A stretch of 64,000 nt of DNA from Micromonospora sp. LH3U1. Its GTDB lineage: Bacteria; Actinomycetota; Actinomycetes; Mycobacteriales; Micromonosporaceae. The notes under the pieces are model-generated. The model did not search any database. It saw nothing but the letters and a program-made list of their open reading frames with translations, and was not told where the DNA came from. Where the stretch lies: positions 7,005,501 through 7,069,500 of the forward strand of contig NZ_CP116936.1 in assembly GCF_028475105.1 (NCBI RefSeq), written 5' to 3'. The translations under genes were made by a program, and so were the position numbers. Positions within the stretch are counted from its first letter, which is position 1; each line of letters opens with the position of its first letter. This document shows, one piece after another, positions 57,760 to 64,000 of this stretch.

Positions 57760-58398
57760 GTGCTCGAGTTCGCCATCCTCGGCCTCCTGCAAGAGTCTCC
57801 GATGCACGGCTATGAGCTGCGCAAGGAGCTGACCGCCAAACTCGGTGCGATCCGGGCGGCAATCAGCTACGGCTCGCTCTACCCGACCCTACGCAGGCTG
57901 CAGGCGGCGGGATGGATCACCGAAGCTGCTGAGACGCCCGCCACTGCCGAGGAGGTTCCCGCGCTGACCAGCCGACGAGGTCGGGTGGTCTACAAAATCA
58001 CCGCGGAGGGCAAGGAACGCTTCGCCCAGCTGATCGCACAGGCAGGGCCCGAGACGTACGACGACGCGGGCTTCGGGGTGCACTTCGCGTTCTTCGCCCG
58101 GACCGACCAGGCGACCCGACTGCGCATTCTGGAGGGTCGCCGCCGCAAGATCGAGGAGCGTCGCGAAGGGCTTCGTGACGTGCTGGGCCGGGCGGCCGAG
58201 CGCCTCGACGCTTACACGCTGGAACTGCAGCGCCACGGCCTTGACGCCTGTGAGCGCGAGGTCCGCTGGCTGGAGGAGCTCATCGCCAACGAGCGCTCCG
58301 GCCGAGCCCCGACGGTCCCGAACATCGGGACAGCCGGCGGCCGACGACAAGACAACAGCCCGCCTCCGCCTGGAGAGACCAGGAATGAGCGGCCGTGA
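57760..58398 (+). CDS. PadR-family transcriptional regulator
   Basis: 212 residues. N-terminal winged helix: LEFAILGLLQESPMHGYELRKEL, ISYGSLYPTLRRLQAAGWI, then RGRVVYKITAEGKERF (the wing, Y-x-x-T-x-x-G). The C-terminal part is a PadR_C dimerisation coiled coil (ILEGRRRKIEERREGLRDVLGRAAERLDAYTLELQRHGLDACEREVRWLEELIANE). GTG 57760 starts at the fold. The 3' end overlaps GTG 58395 of a longer ino1 frame. This regulator-ino1 pairing is common in actinomycetes. Confidence 0.92.
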   Translation: MLEFAILGLLQESPMHGYELRKELTAKLGAIRAAISYGSLYPTLRRLQAAGWITEAAETPATAEEVPALTSRRGRVVYKITAEGKERFAQLIAQAGPETYDDAGFGVHFAFFARTDQATRLRILEGRRRKIEERREGLRDVLGRAAERLDAYTLELQRHGLDACEREVRWLEELIANERSGRAPTVPNIGTAGGRRQDNSPPPPGETRNERP

Positions 58399-58421
58399 CA
58401 GAAAAGAAGGAGGCAGACGCT

Positions 58422-59501
58422 ATGGGCTCCGTCCGCGTCGCCATCGTCGGTGTGGGTAACTGCGCCTCGTCCCTGATTCAGGGCGTCGAGTACTACCGGA
58501 ACGCCGACCCGAACGACCGCGTCCCGGGTCTCATGCACGTCACCTTCGGCGACTACCACGTCTCTGACGTGCAGTTCGTCGCCGCGTTCGACGTGGACGC
58601 CAAAAAGGTGGGCATGGACCTCTCGGAGGCGATCGTCGCCAGCGAGAACAACACCATCAAGCTCTGCGACGTACCGCCGACCGGCGTGTCCGTGCAGCGC
58701 GGCCCGACCTTCGATGGTCTGGGTGAGTACTACCGCGAGATCGTCGAGGAGTCCGACGCCGCGCCCGTCGACGTGGCGCAGGCGCTGCGCGACGCGCAGG
58801 TCGACGTCGTCGTCTCCTACCTGCCGGTCGGCTCCGAGCTGGCCGACAAGTTCTACGCCCAGGCCGCGATCGACGCCGGTTGCGCGTTCGTCAACGCCCT
58901 GCCGGTCTTCATCGCCTCCGACCCCGAGTGGGCCAAGAAGTTCGAGGACGCGGGCCTGCCGATCGTCGGCGACGACATCAAGAGCCAGGTCGGCGCCACC
59001 ATCGTGCACCGCGCTCTCGCGAAGCTCTTCGAGGACCGCGGGGTCGAGCTGCTGCGCACGTACCAGCTCAACTTCGGCGGCAACATGGACTTCATGAACA
59101 TGCTGGAGCGCAAGCGGCTCGTCTCGAAGAAGATCTCGAAGACCCAGTCGGTCACCTCGCAGATCCCGCACGAGATGAGCAAGAGCGACGTGCACATCGG
59201 CCCGTCGGACCACGTGCCGTGGCTGGACGACCGCAAGTGGGCGTACATCCGCCTGGAGGGCCGTTCGTTCGGTGACACCCCGCTCAACGCCGAGCTCAAG
59301 CTCGAGGTGTGGGACTCGCCGAACTCGGCCGGCGTCATCATCGACGCGGTCCGGGCCGCCAAGATCGCGCTGGACCGGAAGATCGCCGGGCCGATCCTGT
59401 CGGCCTCGTCGTACTTCATGAAGTCCCCGCCGGTGCAGTACGCCGACCACGACGCCCACCAGGCCGTCGAGGAGTTCATCGCCGGCGAGGTCGAGCGCTG
59501 A
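58422..59501 (+). CDS. ino1: Inositol-3-phosphate synthase
   Basis: 359 residues. NAD-binding start GSVRVAIVGVGNCASSLIQGVEYYRNADP, then HVTFGDYHVSDVQFVAAFDVDAKKVG, VVVSYLPVGSELADKFYAQAAIDAG, FVNALPVFIASDPEWAKKFEDAGLPIVGDDIKSQVGATIVHR, LNFGGNMDFMNML and SDHVPWLDDRKWAYIRLEG. It isomerises glucose-6-phosphate to myo-inositol-3-phosphate for phosphatidylinositol, PIMs and mycothiol. ATG 58422 is preferred over the overlapping GTG 58395 because SD AAGGAGG is 8 bases upstream. Cotranscribed with the PadR gene. Confidence 0.97.
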   Translation: MGSVRVAIVGVGNCASSLIQGVEYYRNADPNDRVPGLMHVTFGDYHVSDVQFVAAFDVDAKKVGMDLSEAIVASENNTIKLCDVPPTGVSVQRGPTFDGLGEYYREIVEESDAAPVDVAQALRDAQVDVVVSYLPVGSELADKFYAQAAIDAGCAFVNALPVFIASDPEWAKKFEDAGLPIVGDDIKSQVGATIVHRALAKLFEDRGVELLRTYQLNFGGNMDFMNMLERKRLVSKKISKTQSVTSQIPHEMSKSDVHIGPSDHVPWLDDRKWAYIRLEGRSFGDTPLNAELKLEVWDSPNSAGVIIDAVRAAKIALDRKIAGPILSASSYFMKSPPVQYADHDAHQAVEEFIAGEVER

Positions 59502-59530
59502 CCCGCTGAACGCACAGCACTACTCAGCAC

Positions 59531-59576
59531 AACACGGCGAGGGCCGGATCCGTTCGGATCCGGCCCTCGCCGTGTT
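59531..59576. terminator. 21-bp perfect hairpin after ino1
   Basis: The left arm begins AACACGGCGAGGGCC (59531) and is matched perfectly by 59556-59576, ending GTGTT; the loop is GTTC. Shared by the convergent ino1 and ogt genes. Confidence 0.85.
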
Positions 59577-59591
59577 CAGCTCGACATTGCG

Positions 59592-60077
59592 TCAACCGTG
59601 GGACCAGGCGTTTCGCAGCGCGACGCCGGCCTCCAGCTCCAACAACTTGACCTTGCGAGGCAGGCCCCCACCGAAGCCGACCAGCTTGCCGCCCGCGCCG
59701 ACGATCCGGTGACACGGCACGATCACCGGGACCGGGTTGCGGTTACAGGCCACGCCCACCGCCCGTGCCGCTCCGGGATCGCCGACCAGTCGCGCCACCT
59801 CGCCGTACGTCAGCGTCTCCCCGTACGGAATCCGCGTCATCTCCCGCCACACGGCGCGTTCGAAGTCGGAGCCGCGCGGCACCGACACCGGAACGGTGAA
59901 CGCCGTCAACTCACCGGCGAAGTACGCCCGCAGCTCGTCGACGGCCTGCCGGGACAGCGCGTGGTCGGGTTGCTCGGTGGCCGCGTCGACCCGGCCGAAA
60001 TGCGCGCCGCAGACGCTCGTGCCGTCGGTGGCGACGGAGAACTCACCGATCGGTGAGTCGAGCACGGCCCAGCGCAT
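59592..60077 (-). CDS. ogt: Methylated-DNA--protein-cysteine methyltransferase
   Basis: 161 residues. The active site IVPCHRIVGAGGKLVGFGGGLPRKVKLLELE is intact (PCHRV-type Cys), preceded by the DNA-binding helix VWREMTRIPYGETLTYGEVARLVGDPGAARAVGVACNRNPVPVI. It removes O6-methyl groups from guanine by suicidal transfer. ATG 60077 (MRWAVLDSPIGEFSVATDG) gives the usual N-terminal domain. Convergent with ino1. Confidence 0.96.
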   Translation of the reverse strand: MRWAVLDSPIGEFSVATDGTSVCGAHFGRVDAATEQPDHALSRQAVDELRAYFAGELTAFTVPVSVPRGSDFERAVWREMTRIPYGETLTYGEVARLVGDPGAARAVGVACNRNPVPVIVPCHRIVGAGGKLVGFGGGLPRKVKLLELEAGVALRNAWSHG

Positions 60078-60155
60078 CCACCCATTCTCCCCGACCCGGC
60101 GTACCCCGCCGGCAGGAGGCGACCGGCGTTGCGCGGCGTCGATACCGTTCAGGTC

Positions 60156-60668
60156 GTGGCAACGGGGACGCTCATCTTTTTGATCATCGGCGGGGCGGGC
60201 ATCGGGGTGCTCGCGCTCGCACTGCTCGGCACCGAGATTTTCCAGTTCGGGCACGCCGACGTGGACGGTCCGATCTCGGTCGAAACGGTCGCCGGCTTTG
60301 CCGGGGCGTTCGGGTTCGGCGCGGCCATCGTCAACGAGTTGCTCGGTGCGCGTACACCGGGCATGCTCGTCGGCGCGGCGGCCGGTGGCGTGCTCGCGGC
60401 CGTGCCCACCGGCTGGTTGGCGTCCCGGCTGAGCCGGGCGGCGCGGAACATGCGCACCGACCCCACCCCCACCCGCGACGACCTGGTCGGCGCGCTCGGC
60501 CTGGTCGTCACCCCGGTGCCGGTCGACGGCTACGGCGAGGTCCGGGTACGCCTCGCCGGCCAACCGGTCAAGCTCAGCGCCCGCGCGGACAAGCCGATAC
60601 CGCTCGGCACCCAGGTCTTCGTGGTGCAGGCGCTCAGCGAGACCAGCGTGCACGTCGAAACCTACTGA
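60156..60668 (+). CDS. NfeD-like membrane protein
   Basis: 170 residues. Two or three membrane segments (LIFLIIGGAGIGVLALALLG, VAGFAGAFGFGAAIVNELL, MLVGAAAGGVLAAVPTGWLASRL) are followed by an OB-fold domain (DDLVGALGLVVTPVPVDGYGEVRVRLAGQPVKLSARADKPIPLGTQVFVVQALSETSVHVE). Short NfeD proteins act with flotillins in membrane organisation. GTG 60156 starts directly before the first helix; a longer frame from TTG 60129 is possible. The next gene, 26 bp downstream, is a flotillin, the usual partner. Confidence 0.85.
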   Translation: MATGTLIFLIIGGAGIGVLALALLGTEIFQFGHADVDGPISVETVAGFAGAFGFGAAIVNELLGARTPGMLVGAAAGGVLAAVPTGWLASRLSRAARNMRTDPTPTRDDLVGALGLVVTPVPVDGYGEVRVRLAGQPVKLSARADKPIPLGTQVFVVQALSETSVHVETY

Positions 60669-60694
60669 CTTCCTCTCGTAGACGGGACTTCTCT

Positions 60695-62212
60695 ATGGCC
60701 CTGCTCATCGCCATCGGTGGTGCGGTCCTCCTCGCGCTCATCCTGGTGCTCTTCGTGCTCTCCCGGATCAAGGTGGCCGGACCGAACGAGGCGTTCATCG
60801 TCACCGGCCGCAAGGGCCGCACCACGCAGACCGCCGACGGCGCCCGGTCGACCGACAACTCCGGGCAGAAGGTCGTGCTGGGCGCCTCGGTCTTCGTGCT
60901 GCCGGTGGTGCAGAAGCTCCAGTCGCTCGACCTGTCCAGCCGGCGGATCGACGTCGGCATCCGGGGCGCGGTCAGCAAGCAGGGCATCCGCGCCGATCTG
61001 CACGGCGTGGCGATCGTCAAGGTCGGCGGGACCGAGGACGCGATCCGGGCCGCTGCCCAGCGGTTCCTGCACCAGCAGGACGAGATCGACAACTTCACCC
61101 GGGAGGTGCTCGCCGGGGCGCTGCGCTCGATCGTGGGCCGGCTCACCGTCGAGGAGGTCATCCGGGACCGGGCGGCGTTCGCGAGCGCCGTGGCCGAGGA
61201 GGCCGAGCACTCGATGACCAACCAGGGTCTCGTGCTGGACACCTTCCAACTCCAGGACATCCTCGCCGAAGGGTCCTACCTGCAGGACCTCGGCCGACCC
61301 GAGGCCGCCCGCGTGCTCAAGGACGCGGCCATCGCCGAGGCGCGGGCCCGGCAGCAGGCCGAGCAGGAACGGCTGCTCGCCGAAGAGGCCATCGCGGAGG
61401 CGAACCGGAACCTGTCCCTCAAGCAGGCCGGCATCCAGGCCGAGATCGACGCGGCGAAGGCGAAGTCCGCCGCGGCCGGTCCGCTCGCTCAGGCTGAGCG
61501 GGACCAGGCGATCCTCTCCGAGCAGCAGAAGGTCGCCGAGCGCAACGCCGAACTCAAGCAGCGCCAGCTGGACACCGAGGTGCGCAAGCCCGCCGACGCG
61601 GCCCGGTACAAGGTGGAGCAGGAGGCCGAGGCGTCCCGCAACGCGGCCGTGCTGCACGCGGACGCCCAACGGCAGTCGGTCATCGCCGCCGCGCAGGCCT
61701 CCGCCGAGCAGGCGCGACTCACCGGTGAGGGCGAGCGGGCGCGGCGTGCCGCGCTCGCCGAGGCGAACGCGATCGAGGGCGCCAAGGAAGGTGAGGCCGA
61801 GCAGCGCCGACGCTCGGCGATCGCCGAGGCGGTGGAGCGGGAGGGTCAGGCCGAGGCCGCAGCCATCCTCGCCAAGGGTGAGGCGGAGGCGGACGCGATG
61901 GCGCGCAAGGCCGAGGCGTTCGCCGCGTACGGGGAGGCAGCGGTGTTGGACCTCCTGGTCAAGGTGCTGCCGCAGGTGGTGGCGGCGGCCAGCGCGCCGA
62001 TCGGGGCGATCGACAAGATGACCGTCATCTCCACCGACGGTGCCTCGTCGCTGACGAAGTCGGTGGCCGGCAACGTCGCCCAGGGGCTCCAGCTCGGCAG
62101 CGACCTGACCGGGATCGACCTGCCCGGTCTGCTGGCCCGGCTCGGCTCGGCGTCCGCCCCGGCCAGCAAGGACAACGGCTCGGTGGACGGGACGGCCGTC
62201 GAGACCCGCTGA
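60695..62212 (+). CDS. Flotillin-family (SPFH) protein
   Basis: 505 residues. An N-terminal membrane helix (LLIAIGGAVLLALILVLFVLS) precedes the SPFH/band-7 domain (KVAGPNEAFIVTGRKGR to LVLDTFQLQDILAEGSYLQDLGRPEAARVLKDAAIAEARA). A long Glu/Ala-rich coiled coil of about 200 residues (EQERLLAEEAIAEANRNL...) leads to the C-terminal oligomerisation part GEAAVLDLLVKVLPQVVAAASAPIG. It organises functional membrane microdomains. Paired with the NfeD-like gene upstream, forming a two-gene operon. Confidence 0.94.
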   Translation: MALLIAIGGAVLLALILVLFVLSRIKVAGPNEAFIVTGRKGRTTQTADGARSTDNSGQKVVLGASVFVLPVVQKLQSLDLSSRRIDVGIRGAVSKQGIRADLHGVAIVKVGGTEDAIRAAAQRFLHQQDEIDNFTREVLAGALRSIVGRLTVEEVIRDRAAFASAVAEEAEHSMTNQGLVLDTFQLQDILAEGSYLQDLGRPEAARVLKDAAIAEARARQQAEQERLLAEEAIAEANRNLSLKQAGIQAEIDAAKAKSAAAGPLAQAERDQAILSEQQKVAERNAELKQRQLDTEVRKPADAARYKVEQEAEASRNAAVLHADAQRQSVIAAAQASAEQARLTGEGERARRAALAEANAIEGAKEGEAEQRRRSAIAEAVEREGQAEAAAILAKGEAEADAMARKAEAFAAYGEAAVLDLLVKVLPQVVAAASAPIGAIDKMTVISTDGASSLTKSVAGNVAQGLQLGSDLTGIDLPGLLARLGSASAPASKDNGSVDGTAVETR

Positions 62213-62258
62213 CGGATGTACGCCGACGGGCGCCGCTCCCGGAGTCGGGGCGGCGCCC

Positions 62259-63719
62259 TCAGTCGATCAGGCCCTCGGCGCGGGCCCACCGCAGCAGTTC
62301 CACCTCGGCGGCGTCGCGGTCCAGCGGCCCGTGTTCGAGGCGCTGCTCCTTGAGGTGCTTCCAGGCCCGCCCGACCACAGGCCCCGGCGGTACGCCGAGC
62401 AACTCCATGATCGCGTTGCCGTCCAGGTCGGGGCGGACCCGGGCCAGGTCCTCCTCGGCCTCGATCCGGGCGATCCGATCCTCCAGCGCGTCGTAGTCGG
62501 CCGCGAGCTGGGCGGCCTTGCGCCGGTTGCGGGTCGTGCAGTCCGAGCGGGTCAGTTTGTGCAGCCGGGGCAGCAGATCACCGGCGTCGGCGACGTAGCG
62601 ACGCACCGCCGAGTCGGTCCACTCGCCCCGCCCGTACCCGTAGAAGCGCAGGTGCAGCGCGACCAGCGCGGTCACCTTCGCGGTGATCTCCTTCGGGTAC
62701 CGCATCGCCTTCATCCGAGCCTTGGTCAGCCGTGCACCGACCACCTCGTGGTGGTGGAAGCTGACCCGACCGTCGGGGGCGGCGGCCTTGGTCGCCGGCT
62801 TGCCCACGTCGTGCATGAGGGCGGCCATCCGCAGAATGAAGTCGCAGCCCTCCTCCTCGAAGGAGACCGCGTTCTCGACGACCGTCAGCGTGTGCTCGTA
62901 GACGTCCTTGTGCTGGGCGTGCTCGTCGATCTCCAGCTTCAGCCCGGTCAGCTCCGGCAGGAACCGCTCGGCCAGCCCGGTGTCGACCAGCAGCCGCAAC
63001 CCGGTGATCGGGTCGACGCCGCAGAGCAGCTTGGTGAACTCGTCGCGGATCCGCTCGGCGGTGATCCGGTCCAGGTCGGCGGCCATCTCGCCCATCGCCT
63101 TGTGCACGTCCGGGTGCACGGCGAAGCGCAACTGCGCGGCGAACCGGGCGGCCCGCAGCATCCGCAACGGGTCGTCGCCGAACGACTCACGCGGGGTGCT
63201 GGGGGTACGGATCACCTTGGCCGAGATGTCGTCCAGCCCGCCGTGCGGGTCGGTGAACCGGTGTTCCGGCAGGCTGACCGCCATCGCGTTGATCGTGAAG
63301 TCGCGCCTCTTCAGGTCCTCGTCGAGGCTGGTGCCGTACACCACCATCGGGTTACGGCTGACCTGGTCGTACGACTCCGCTCGGAAGGTGGTGATCTCCA
63401 GCCGGAGGCCGTCGCGCTGGGCGCCGATGGTGCCGAACTCCCGACCGGTCTCCCAGATCGACTCGGCCCAACCCTTGATGATCCGCAGCGTCTCGTCGGG
63501 GTGCGCGTCGGTGCAGAAGTCGAGGTCGTCCCCGAGTCGGCCGAGCAGGGCATCCCGTACCGAACCGCCCACCAGGTGCAGCTCGTGACCGGCGCGGACG
63601 AACCGGCGGCCCAACTCGTCGGCGACCGGGGAGACCCGGAGCAGTTCGGCGACGGCGTTGCGTTGCGCTGCGGTGAGTTCGCGACGGTCGGCGGCGTGGG
63701 GAACAGAGGCTTCGGACAT
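62259..63719 (-). CDS. cca: CCA tRNA nucleotidyltransferase
   Basis: 486 residues. Nucleotidyltransferase head: LHLVGGSVRDALLGRLGDDLDFCTDAHPDE (GG-x-RD and DxD), then KRRDFTINAMAV and GLDDISAKVIRTPSTPRESFGDDPLRMLRAARFAAQL (ERxxxE-like/RxxR motifs). The HD domain is present too: HTLTVVENAV, MAALMHDVGKPATKA (HD), HHHEVVGARLTKARMKAMRYP. It adds or repairs the CCA end of tRNAs; this long actinobacterial form carries a C-terminal HD phosphohydrolase. ATG 63719 starts MSEASVPHAADR. Divergent from the probable murJ. Confidence 0.95.
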   Translation of the reverse strand: MSEASVPHAADRRELTAAQRNAVAELLRVSPVADELGRRFVRAGHELHLVGGSVRDALLGRLGDDLDFCTDAHPDETLRIIKGWAESIWETGREFGTIGAQRDGLRLEITTFRAESYDQVSRNPMVVYGTSLDEDLKRRDFTINAMAVSLPEHRFTDPHGGLDDISAKVIRTPSTPRESFGDDPLRMLRAARFAAQLRFAVHPDVHKAMGEMAADLDRITAERIRDEFTKLLCGVDPITGLRLLVDTGLAERFLPELTGLKLEIDEHAQHKDVYEHTLTVVENAVSFEEEGCDFILRMAALMHDVGKPATKAAAPDGRVSFHHHEVVGARLTKARMKAMRYPKEITAKVTALVALHLRFYGYGRGEWTDSAVRRYVADAGDLLPRLHKLTRSDCTTRNRRKAAQLAADYDALEDRIARIEAEEDLARVRPDLDGNAIMELLGVPPGPVVGRAWKHLKEQRLEHGPLDRDAAEVELLRWARAEGLID

Positions 63720-63845
63720 GGGACCGCCAGCGTATCGGGCCGGGGTGTGATCCGATCCGCCGGGCGCGGGTAACAGGTAGCGGTTGACTAAGGTCTGTGG
63801 CGTGCGGGTCGGTGCCCGGCTCGACGTACCCCTGGGAGGCTGGAG

Positions 63846-64000
63846 ATGAGCGGCGGGCTCTACCGCAGCGCGAATGCCGCGCACGACGGCGGGCCCGGAG
63901 CCGGCGGGCGCCCGGGAGACGAGGCGATCTTCATCTCCGCCGAGCCGCTCAACCAGCCAGCCATGGAATCGACCGCGCCGCCGCAGGAGCAGGTGGCCGA
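63846..64000 (+). CDS. murJ: N-terminus of a probable MurJ lipid II flippase (3' end outside window)
   Basis: ATG 63846 with SD GGGAGG 6 to 8 bases upstream opens a frame running off the end. The 51 visible residues (MSGGLYRSANAAHDGGPGAGG, then GDEAIFISAEPLNQPAMEST) are a soluble extension; no membrane helix is yet reached. In actinomycetes the gene divergent from cca is usually murJ (mviN) or a DUF6049 protein, and Micromonospora MurJ has an extension of this kind. The name rests on context, not on a seen domain. Confidence 0.45.
   Translation, partial: MSGGLYRSANAAHDGGPGAGGRPGDEAIFISAEPLNQPAMESTAPPQEQVA

Noticed and set aside
1..64000. Biosynthetic gene cluster, prophage, IS element, tRNA or CRISPR
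   Set aside because: No PKS/NRPS/terpene or RiPP enzymes, no integrase or transposase, no cloverleaf or repeat-spacer pattern; the SARP gene alone is not enough.

Overview
The window is a stretch of an actinobacterial chromosome, most likely from Micromonospora or a close relative in the Micromonosporaceae. The evidence is the very high G+C content with strong GC3 bias, frequent GTG/TTG starts, a Bpa-type proteasome activator ending in GQYL, an Scr1-type HTH/DUF397 pair, an AfsR/SARP regulator with NB-ARC and TPR domains, LppU-like proteins, and the conserved rpsF-ssb-rpsR-rplI-dnaB block. Genus is inferred from gene content and style; no 16S gene is present. No tRNA, rRNA, CRISPR array, insertion sequence or prophage was seen.

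Layout. 0-8.6 kb: end of a membrane protein, two HAD phosphatases in tandem, bpa (-), an alpha/beta hydrolase, an orphan amino-acid-type binding lipoprotein, dimethylargininase divergent from an Lrp/AsnC regulator, a quinone-oxidoreductase-like protein, and a YbjN/CesT-type chaperone protein. 8.7-17.5 kb: a first molybdenum-cofactor islet (DUF6457, frameshifted mobA, fdhD), a GAP-family membrane protein, an Scr1-type regulator pair, a VapBC-type toxin-antitoxin pair with a perfect operator palindrome, DUF4192, a fructosamine-kinase-like protein, and moaA-moaD. 17.5-32.5 kb: metallophosphoesterase, a large EndoQ(PHP)-UvrD helicase fusion, prepilin peptidase, EamA exporter, two LppU-like paralogues, an ATPase with a winged helix behind paired palindromes, GNAT, DoxX, a GT87 mannosyltransferase, then moaC-mogA-moeA-moaE (-). 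32.8-42.3 kb: SARP regulator, a 0.6-kb low-GC leader region with twin tiny ORFs, a GGDEF-EAL enzyme, another GT87 protein, a phosphoribosyltransferase, a zinc-ribbon protein and a DinB/MDMPI-fold protein. 42.3-64 kb: dnaB carrying a 473-residue intein, a Trp-rich membrane protein, rplI-rpsR-ssb-rpsF, endonuclease IV, two large membrane proteins, a class A PBP, DUF5318, a PadR regulator coupled to ino1, Ogt, NfeD plus flotillin, CCA-adding enzyme, and the start of a probable murJ.

How the genes work together. Molybdopterin synthesis is split over three islets: moaA/moaD, moaC/mogA/moeA/moaE, and mobA/fdhD. The last is where precursor would be made into bis-MGD enzyme, and its mobA is broken by one base. 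Genome maintenance is represented by dnaB, ssb, nfo, ogt and the EndoQ-UvrD fusion. Envelope functions include PBP1, three GT87 proteins, ino1 (precursor of phosphatidylinositol and mycothiol), flotillin/NfeD and murJ.

Most notable points: a duplicated 7-8 codon ORF (MRNSTEWD / MRSTEWD) upstream of the c-di-GMP enzyme; an intein in DnaB with the Trp-Cys-Thr signature of class 3 inteins; the EndoQ-UvrD fusion; two identical TCTAGC-N6-GCTAGA palindromes 73 bp apart before an ATPase gene; a chaperone-like protein ending in GMYL, similar to the proteasome-docking tail of Bpa encoded 5 kb away; and two copies of a 67-bp palindromic repeat.
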